DNA of 10,350 bases. Source: an uncultured Acidobacteriota bacterium. GTDB lineage: Bacteria; Acidobacteriota; Thermoanaerobaculia; Gp7-AA8. Made by a program: the position numbers and the translations under genes. Shown here one piece after another: positions 1-4,954 of this stretch (position 1 is the first letter of the stretch; each line of letters starts with the position of its first letter). The stretch is from assembly GCA_946887105.1 (NCBI GenBank), contig CAMPKJ010000176.1, positions 1-10,350 on the forward strand, in the 5' to 3' direction. The notes beneath the pieces were generated by a model that saw only the letters and a list, made by a program, of their open reading frames with translations, had not been told where the DNA came from and did not search any database.

Positions 1-384
1 GTCCTTCGGAAAATCGAGCTCGCGCCGCACCGACCACCAGACGTCGTCGCCTTTGACGAGCTTCACCTCGAGCGTGTTTCGCGGCGCCACCGCTTTCATC
101 CAGAACGAGAGCTCGAAGTTGTCGGGAAGCTCGATCGCCCCATCGCGCCGCGCGATCGCGTAGCCGCCGTGGCCCTGGAAATCGAAGTCGATCTTGATCG
201 CGTCGGCGGTGCGCCCTGCAACGCGGGTGAGGGTCATCTGGACGCCGGTGGCGGGGAGGGGGGCCCAGGGGCCTGTTGTCAGTTGTCGGTTGTCGGTTGT
301 CTGTGCGGTATCGCTCGAGCGAGGAGTCGCAGACACCTGACAACTGAGAACCGACAACAGCGCGAGCGCAGCGAGACGCCTCAT
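1..384 (-). CDS. Lipoprotein with N-terminal carbohydrate-binding-like domain (3' end outside window)
   Basis: The frame is open from an ATG at 384 to the window edge, 128 codons, and continues beyond it. The ATG overlaps the stop of the upstream permease as ATGA, so it is translationally coupled and belongs to the transport operon. The N-terminus MRRLAALALLSVLSCQ is a short lipoprotein signal with lipobox VLSC (Cys15), implying a lipid-anchored periplasmic or surface protein. A Thr/Ser/Asn-rich linker (about 16-40) follows, then a beta-rich region (about 45-128) with patterns such as IDFDFQGHGGYAIARR, FELSFWM, LEVKLV and DDVWWSVRRELDFP. These resemble the galactose-binding-like or discoidin-type modules at the front of carbohydrate-active proteins in Acidobacteria and Opitutus-like bacteria; that resemblance is from memory. 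Residues 9-37 are encoded by the dyad repeat at 273-360. The catalytic or other downstream part cannot be seen, so function is open: a surface glycan-binding protein or the front of a glycosidase. Confidence 0.8.
   Translation of the reverse strand, partial: MRRLAALALLSVLSCQVSATPRSSDTAQTTDNRQLTTGPWAPLPATGVQMTLTRVAGRTADAIKIDFDFQGHGGYAIARRDGAIELPDNFELSFWMKAVAPRNTLEVKLVKGDDVWWSVRRELDFPKD
273..360. repeat. Heptamer-based dyad repeat inside the lipoprotein signal peptide region
   Basis: The left arm (273-306) is built from tandem heptamers of type GTTGTCR. The right arm (329-360) is its imperfect inverted copy, with about five mismatches and a one-base offset. The central loop (307-328) contains the perfect 12-nt palindrome TCGCTCGAGCGA at 311-322. 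The element starts exactly on codon 9 of the lipoprotein gene and is read through in frame, giving residues 9-37 including the lipobox Cys15. An RNA from the minus strand could fold into a long hairpin directly after the start codon, which may influence translation. I see no mobile-element gene associated with it. Confidence 0.85.
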
Positions 385-1199
385 CCCTTCACGCTCCCCG
401 CCATCATTCCCGCAATGTACTGCTTCTGCAGGATGAAGAAGAGGGTCAGCACGGGCACGACGGTCAGCACCGCGCTGGCCATCATCAGTTCGAGGTCGAG
501 GGCGTGTTCGCCGACCAGGTTCGCGACGGCGACGGGCATGGTGTAGCGGTCGTCGTCGGTGAGGATGATCAGCGGCCACATGAAATCGTTCCATGCGGAC
601 ATGAAGGTGAAGATGGCCAGCGTGGCCAGCACCGGCCGCGCGACCGGCAGGACGATGTTCCAGTAGATGCGCAGCTCGCTCGCGCCGTCGATGCGCGCGG
701 CCGCGAGCAGGTCGTCGGGAATCGAGAGCATGAACTGGCGCACGAGAAAGAGGCCGTAGATCGTGGCCATGTACGGGATCAGCACGCCGAGGTACGTGTT
801 CACCAGTCCCATCGACTTCAGCATCAGGAACAGCGGCAGCATCGCTACCTGCGCGGGAATGGCCAGCGCCGCCACGAGGAACGCGAAGATCCGGTCCCGT
901 CCTCGGAAACGGAGCTTCGCGAACGCATAGCCCGCCATCGAGTTGAAGAGCAGCGAGGCCACCGTGGCGATGACGGCCACGAACATGCTGTTCAGAAATG
1001 CGCGGCCGAGGGAGAGGCGCGTGAAGAGATGGCCGTAGTGCTCCAGCGTCACGCGGCTGGGAATCAGTCGCGGCGGGAACGAGCTGGCCTCCCCTTGCGG
1101 CATGAGCGATGCGGAGATCATCCAGAGCAGCGGGATCGACGTCGCGATCGCGCCGAGGATCAGCGCCGCGTGCAGGAGGATCGACTGCAGGCGCTTCAT
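381..1199 (-). CDS. ABC sugar transporter permease, MalG/UgpE type
   Basis: A 272-residue inner-membrane protein of the carbohydrate ABC permease family (binding-protein-dependent transport, MalG-like half). The ATG at 1199 overlaps the stop of the preceding permease (ATGA), and GGAGG sits 5 nt upstream at 1205-1209, which fixes the start. Hydrophobic segments are visible at about 8-32, 71-97, 105-125, 134-156, 187-212 and 236-261, fitting the usual six helices. The cytoplasmic ATPase-coupling loop is AAARIDGAS at 166-174 followed by LP at 184-185. The first residue of the canonical EAA motif is Ala instead of Glu, a tolerated variation in this family. The C-terminus YIAGMMAGSVKG is typical of MalG-type permeases. 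It should form a heterodimer with the product of the gene at 1196-2071 and need a MsmX/MalK-type ATPase, which is not encoded in this window. Confidence 0.96.
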   Translation of the reverse strand: MKRLQSILLHAALILGAIATSIPLLWMISASLMPQGEASSFPPRLIPSRVTLEHYGHLFTRLSLGRAFLNSMFVAVIATVASLLFNSMAGYAFAKLRFRGRDRIFAFLVAALAIPAQVAMLPLFLMLKSMGLVNTYLGVLIPYMATIYGLFLVRQFMLSIPDDLLAAARIDGASELRIYWNIVLPVARPVLATLAIFTFMSAWNDFMWPLIILTDDDRYTMPVAVANLVGEHALDLELMMASAVLTVVPVLTLFFILQKQYIAGMMAGSVKG

Positions 1200-2071
1200 C
1201 GCATCCTCCGGAGCGCTTGCTGCACGAGCGTGCCGAGGATCACCAGCGCGAAGAGCACGAACGCGACCGCGGCGGCGTAGCCCATGTTCCACCAGCGGAA
1301 TCCTTCGCGATACATGAGCATCACGATCGACAACGTCGAGTTGAGCGGTCCGCCTTCGGGCGTCATCACGTACGGCTCGGCGAAGACCTGCAGGAATCCG
1401 ATGGCGGTGATCACGCCGACGAACACGAACGTCGGCCCGAGCTCCGGCAGCGTGACGTGACGGAACTGGCGGATCGGCCCGGCGCCGTCGATGCGCGCGG
1501 CTTCGTACAGCTCGTCCGGCACGTTCTGCAATCCGGCCAGGAAGATCACCGCCGCGTAGCCGAAGTTCTTCCAGATGGCGAGCAGGATCACCGCCGGCAT
1601 GGCCCAGCGCGGATCGCCGAGCCAGTCGATCGGGGCAATGCCGATCGCGCCGAGGATCTGATTCAGCAGGCCGACGCGCGAGTGGTAGAGGAAGCGGAAC
1701 ACGATCGCCACGGCCACGATGGTGGTCACCACCGGCGCGAAGTAGATGGTGCGGAAGAACGGCTTGAACCGCGCCAGCTTCGAGTTCAGCAGCAGCGCCG
1801 CGCCGAGCGCGACGATGATCGTCAGCGGCCCGCCGACGAGAGAAAAGTAGAGCGTGTTCGTCAGCGCGCGCCAGAACAGCGAGTTGCGCAGCAGCGCCGC
1901 GTAATTGCCGGCGCCAACGAAGCGCGTGTTCGACGCGTCGCCGATCGAATAGATGTCGAAGTCGGTGGCGCTGAGCACGACCGCGCCGAGGACGGGCACC
2001 AGGTAGAAGACGGTGATGAGCGTCAACGCCGGGAGGAGGAGCACGATGGCCGCGCGGGTCTCGGGCTTCAT
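1196..2071 (-). CDS. ABC sugar transporter permease, MalF/UgpA type
   Basis: A 291-residue inner-membrane permease, the MalF-like partner of the downstream gene. The start MKPETRAAIV at 2071 is preferred over in-frame codons further upstream, because those would translate the REP-like repeat; a weak purine-rich GGGGG lies just before the ATG. Hydrophobic segments occur at about 8-34, 74-96, 109-128, 158-181, 212-231 and 263-285. The family's EAA loop is intact: EAARIDGAG at 190-198, followed by LP at 208-209, which docks the ATPase. The pattern TPEGGPLNSTLSIVMLMYREGF at about 237-258 is typical of oligosaccharide permeases of this group. A 157-nt gap with a large dyad separates it from the substrate-binding protein, while it overlaps the next permease by 4 nt. 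Sugar specificity cannot be read from a permease; context points to glucan oligosaccharides. Confidence 0.96.
   Translation of the reverse strand: MKPETRAAIVLLLPALTLITVFYLVPVLGAVVLSATDFDIYSIGDASNTRFVGAGNYAALLRNSLFWRALTNTLYFSLVGGPLTIIVALGAALLLNSKLARFKPFFRTIYFAPVVTTIVAVAIVFRFLYHSRVGLLNQILGAIGIAPIDWLGDPRWAMPAVILLAIWKNFGYAAVIFLAGLQNVPDELYEAARIDGAGPIRQFRHVTLPELGPTFVFVGVITAIGFLQVFAEPYVMTPEGGPLNSTLSIVMLMYREGFRWWNMGYAAAVAFVLFALVILGTLVQQALRRMR
1205..1209 (-). promoter_or_regulatory. Shine-Dalgarno GGAGG for second permease
   Basis: GGAGG lies 5 nt before the ATG at 1199, inside the last codons of the preceding permease. It selects this start over in-frame upstream codons and allows re-initiation at the ATGA overlap. 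Confidence 0.8.
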
Positions 2072-2084
2072 GGACACCCCCGGG

Positions 2085-2207
2085 TAGCCTTCTCCCCTCC
2101 GTCGAGGGGAGAAGGTGCGCGAAGCGCGGATGAGGGGTGTTCCTCCGACCGCCGATAACCCCTCATCCGCCTGCGGCACCTTCTCCCCTCACGAGGGGAG
2201 AAGGCTA
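2085..2207. repeat. Paired REP-like element between binding-protein and permease genes
   Basis: Two inverted copies of a REP-like unit face each other around a spacer at 2139-2157. Each copy has a GAGGGGAGAAGGTGC block, a short variable GC-rich part and CGGATGAGGGGT (copies at about 2104-2138 and 2158-2190). Each copy also ends in a perfect hairpin: CCTTCTCCCCTC pairs with GAGGGGAGAAGG at 2088-2115 (12-bp stem, loop CGTC) and again at 2179-2204 (loop AC). The outer ends, TAGCCTTCTC and GAGAAGGCTA, are inverted repeats too. It fills most of the 157-nt gap between the binding protein (stop at 2229) and the permease (start at 2071). No T-run follows the hairpins on either strand, so it is not a classical terminator. 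Blocks of this kind occur between genes in many high-GC bacteria, as I recall. Confidence 0.9.
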
Positions 2208-2228
2208 ATCCTGCGCCAGCGGCCGCGT

Positions 2229-3533
2229 TCATTGCGCGAGCACCCACCGTCTCTTCTCCAGCATCGCGTCCACCTTCCGGTCCAGCTGCATCGCTCCCTC
2301 GCGCACGCCGTAGCGGCCGCGCGCGGCGAGCTGGCCGTATTCGAAGATCGACGTGGCGATGTTTTCCCACTCCGGGATGCGCGGCAGCGCGGCGGTGCGG
2401 TCCAGCTGGATGCGGAACGCGGCGATCTGCGGGTCGGTCGCGAGCTTTGGCGTCGTCCAGGCAGCGCGATGCGCGGGCAGGTCGCCGCTCAGTTCGTAGA
2501 AGCGGATCTGGATCTCCGGACGCGAGAGGAACTCGATCAGCTTCCAGCAGGCATCCTGCTTGTTCGTGCGCGTGGAGATGACCAGGCTCGAACCGCCGGA
2601 CAGCGACACGCCGGGAAACGCCGTGCCGTCCGGCGCAGGCAGCGGCGCGGTGCTCCATGTGTTCTGCAGTGCTTCCGGCAGGCGCGCGCGCAGATTGCCG
2701 ACGTCCCACGGTCCGCTGATGAACATCGCGAACTCGCCTGCGCCGAACTGCTGATAGAGATTCGCGATCTGGCTGTTGCTCACCACCGGCGCCAGTCCGC
2801 GCCGGTAGATGTCGAGGTAGAACGATGACGCCTCGAGAAACCGCGGATCTTCGAATCGCGCGTCACCTTCGTGCGTCACCAGCTCCGCGCCCCGCTGCAG
2901 GGCCAGGATCACCGGCTGCGGCCATTCGTTGGTCGGCATCAGCAGCGGAAAGAAGTGCGGATCCTTCGACGCGCGCTTCAGGCGCTCCATGGTCGCGATC
3001 CATTCGCTCCACGTGCGCGGCGGCGTGTCGATCATGTCGGTGCGATAGAACAGCACGCGCGTGTCGACATACCACGGCACGCCGTACAGCTCACCGCGCA
3101 CGACGTTCGTCTCCCAGATCCCGGGAAAGTAGTCGCGCGGCTGGATGATCGTCGACGCGGCCACGCGCGCATTCAGCGGCTCGATCGCGCGCAGCGTGAC
3201 CAGCTCGGGAATCCAGGTATTGCCGATCTGCGCGGCGTCAGGAAACGAATCGCCGACGTGCGCCGTGAGCAACTTCTCGTGCGCCGCCGTCCACGGAATC
3301 TGCTGCACGTCGACGCGGATGTCGGGATGCTCGCGATGAAATTGCGGAAGCAACTCGACGATGACCTCGCCTTCGCGGCCGAGGCCCCAGAACTCGATTG
3401 TGGTGACGTTGGGCTGCCTTCCCGAGCAGCAGAGGACGAGAAGCAGGAACGGAATTGAGAATTGAGAATTGAGAATTGAGAATTTCCGCTTTGCGGCGCT
3501 GCGAATTCTCAATTCCCAATTCTCAATTCTCAA
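2229..3533 (-). CDS. ABC sugar-binding protein (family 1 extracellular solute-binding lipoprotein)
   Basis: A 434-residue periplasmic sugar-binding protein of the MalE/UgpB-like family 1. Family hallmarks include TTIEFWGLGREGEV near the start, the ELYGVPWYVDTRVLFYRTD ligand-cleft segment (about 128-146), the EFAMFISGPWDVGNLR segment in the middle and GGSSLVIS followed by CWKLIEFLSRPEIQ in the last third. The best start is TTG at 3533: GGAGG (3540-3544) stands 6 nt upstream, and TTGA overlaps the glycosidase stop. With this start, residues 2-27 are encoded mostly by the dyad repeat at 3452-3536, giving an unusually long charged n-region (with K15, R16, K17) before the hydrophobic stretch IPFLLLVLCC. 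Cys35 or Cys36 may be lipidated, though the lipobox is imperfect. It delivers substrate to the two permeases. The ligand is probably an oligosaccharide released by the GH144-like enzyme; this is inference from context. Confidence 0.94.
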   Translation of the reverse strand: MRIENWELRIRSAAKRKFSILNSQFSIPFLLLVLCCSGRQPNVTTIEFWGLGREGEVIVELLPQFHREHPDIRVDVQQIPWTAAHEKLLTAHVGDSFPDAAQIGNTWIPELVTLRAIEPLNARVAASTIIQPRDYFPGIWETNVVRGELYGVPWYVDTRVLFYRTDMIDTPPRTWSEWIATMERLKRASKDPHFFPLLMPTNEWPQPVILALQRGAELVTHEGDARFEDPRFLEASSFYLDIYRRGLAPVVSNSQIANLYQQFGAGEFAMFISGPWDVGNLRARLPEALQNTWSTAPLPAPDGTAFPGVSLSGGSSLVISTRTNKQDACWKLIEFLSRPEIQIRFYELSGDLPAHRAAWTTPKLATDPQIAAFRIQLDRTAALPRIPEWENIATSIFEYGQLAARGRYGVREGAMQLDRKVDAMLEKRRWVLAQ

Positions 3534-3536
3534 TTC
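3452..3536. repeat. GAATTGA heptamer dyad repeat at glycosidase/binding-protein junction
   Basis: The left arm (3452-3484) is 4.7 tandem copies of the heptamer GAATTGA. The right arm (3504-3536) is its inverted copy with one mismatch in 33 positions. The 19-nt loop (3485-3503) is GC-rich and contains a small CCGC/GCGG stem. AT-rich arms inside otherwise GC-rich DNA suggest insertion of a foreign or selfish element. On the minus strand its first bases supply the TGA stop of the glycosidase and the TTG start of the binding protein, and the rest is translated as the binding protein's extended N-terminus. Confidence 0.92.
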
Positions 3537-4954
3537 GGTCCTCCGGTCTGTTCCAGCCAGCCTCCTGTGAATCCCGCCCGCTTCAACCCGCGCACGATAT
3601 GCGGATTCTTGCGCATGGTCTTCCAGATCAGCTCCGAGCGGTGGTTCTCGATCATGGCCACGATCGGGCCTTGATCGATGCCGAGGTAGTCGACGTCGAA
3701 CCAGCCCACTCCGGGGACGATGCGGCCTTGCGGTACGTTTCGATCGACGGTCAGCGTCGGGTTGAACGCGTCGAGGAAGCCGTACTGCTGATAGAGGTGC
3801 GTTCCCCAGTTGCGGTACATCGCCTCCATGGCCGGGATGGCGATCTCCGGCGCGAATGCGATCGACGAGACGGCGGCGGTCGGCGCGAGCGTGCCGTCGT
3901 CTTCACCTTCATTCGGCGCGGTGCCGCGCGCGCGATAGGTCCAGAACGTGCGGCGCTTGCCGTCGATGGTGATCGTGGCGTCGACCGGTCCGTCGCAGGC
4001 CGTCAGGCCCCAGACGTTTTCGCCGTAGCCCTTCCACTCCATCGGATTGTCGATCGCGTATGCGCGTTGCGAGTAGGTCGCGCGGCGCGAGTTCTCGAAG
4101 TAATCGATGCCCTTCGCGCGCATGTAGTCGTCGCGAATGCCGCGGAAGTCGATCCATACGTGCGAGTACTGGTGTCCGAACAACGGAGGAAACACGACGT
4201 GCTGCTGGCCGTAGTGATCGGCCCAGCGGTACGTCGCGGTGAATGCATCCCACGACTCCTTGCCGATCGGATGCGTCGGCGATCCGAGCGCGAGGATGTA
4301 GAGGATCATGGCCTCGTTGTAGCCGCGATAGTCGTAGTCGATCAGGCCGCGCTCGGGCGTCCAGCCCATGCTCACGAGAGGCGGGCGCTCGAAGAAGAAC
4401 GTCCATTCCGCGCGCCGGTAGAGCTGTTCCGCGATCGCGCGAATGGCAGTCTCGGACGGATTGTCGCGATCGAAGTACGACTGGCAGAACAGCGTTCCGG
4501 CGAGCAGCAGCGTGGTGTCGATCGTGGAGAGCTCGACTTCCTTGAACCGCTCGCCGCTCTTCATGTCGACGAAGTGATAGTAGAAGCCGCGATAGCCGGT
4601 GACGCCGGATCGCGCGTCGCCCTGCTTCGAATCGAGGAAGAACTGCAGCGTGGCGAGTACGCGTTCCGCCGCCGCTTCGCGCGTGATCCAGCCGCGCTCC
4701 ACGCCCACGCCGTACGCGGTCAGTCCGAAGCCGACGGCGGCGATGCTGGAGAACGACGGCGTCGGCCATCGATCGGGAACGAGTCCGTTCCCGGGGTTGG
4801 TGGTCTCCCAGAAAAAGAGAAACGTGCGCTTCTGCACGTCATCCAGCAGCGCCGCCGAGGTGATTCCCGGAGACGGCGGAAGGGCAGGTGCGTTCTGCAC
4901 CTGCCCTTGATTGCACGCCGCGAAAATCAGCGCTGCCGCGACGATTCGTTTCAT
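3530..4954 (-). CDS. GH144-like glycosidase lipoprotein ('glucoamylase family', PF10091 type)
   Basis: A 474-residue exported glycoside hydrolase-like protein. The N-terminus MKRIVAAALIFAACNQG reads as a lipoprotein signal with Cys14 as likely lipid site. The body matches the (alpha/alpha)6 'glucoamylase-like' family that includes GH144 endo-beta-1,2-glucanase and sophorohydrolases. Recognisable blocks are FLFFWETTNPGNGLVPDRW (46-64), VELSTIDTTLLLAG (140-153), RGYNEAMILYILALGSPTHP (210-229), FGHQYSHVWIDFRGIRDDYM (259-278), YGENVWGLTACDGP (310-323), DGTLAPTAAVSSIAFAPE (353-370), YGFLDAFNPT (391-400) and YLGIDQGPIVAMIENHR (423-439). Acidic residues E141, D146 and E214 lie in the blocks likely to line the active site. 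The start overlaps the receptor stop as TGATG, so the two are translationally coupled. The TGA stop comes from the adjacent repeat. Beta-1,2-glucan is the likely substrate by family, but PF10091-type proteins are more diverse than the characterised members. Confidence 0.92.
   Translation of the reverse strand: MKRIVAAALIFAACNQGQVQNAPALPPSPGITSAALLDDVQKRTFLFFWETTNPGNGLVPDRWPTPSFSSIAAVGFGLTAYGVGVERGWITREAAAERVLATLQFFLDSKQGDARSGVTGYRGFYYHFVDMKSGERFKEVELSTIDTTLLLAGTLFCQSYFDRDNPSETAIRAIAEQLYRRAEWTFFFERPPLVSMGWTPERGLIDYDYRGYNEAMILYILALGSPTHPIGKESWDAFTATYRWADHYGQQHVVFPPLFGHQYSHVWIDFRGIRDDYMRAKGIDYFENSRRATYSQRAYAIDNPMEWKGYGENVWGLTACDGPVDATITIDGKRRTFWTYRARGTAPNEGEDDGTLAPTAAVSSIAFAPEIAIPAMEAMYRNWGTHLYQQYGFLDAFNPTLTVDRNVPQGRIVPGVGWFDVDYLGIDQGPIVAMIENHRSELIWKTMRKNPHIVRGLKRAGFTGGWLEQTGGPN
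3540..3544 (-). promoter_or_regulatory. Shine-Dalgarno GGAGG selecting a TTG start
   Basis: GGAGG, encoded by the last codons of the glycosidase (Gly-Gly), lies 6 nt before the TTG at 3533. It is the only good ribosome-binding site near the binding-protein gene and is the main reason to accept the TTG start inside the repeat. Confidence 0.75.

Noticed and set aside
273..360. Possible CRISPR array because of short repeated units.
   Set aside because: Units are 7 nt with no spacers and form inverted arms; there are no cas-type genes nearby.
504..2158. Plus-strand open frames rich in Arg, His, Gln and Glu opposite the permease genes.
   Set aside because: They are antisense to hydrophobic permease helices with intact coupling loops; the His/Gln/Arg-rich composition is what reversed membrane-protein codons give.
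2072..2179. A longer start for the first permease, with 36 extra residues.
   Set aside because: The extra part would be translation of the REP-like repeat and is not like a permease N-terminus; MKPETRAAIV is the usual beginning for this family.
2088..2204. Rho-independent terminator between binding protein and permease.
   Set aside because: The hairpins are strong but no T-run follows on the minus strand, and the permeases need read-through from the upstream genes. A REP-like, RNA-stabilising role fits better.
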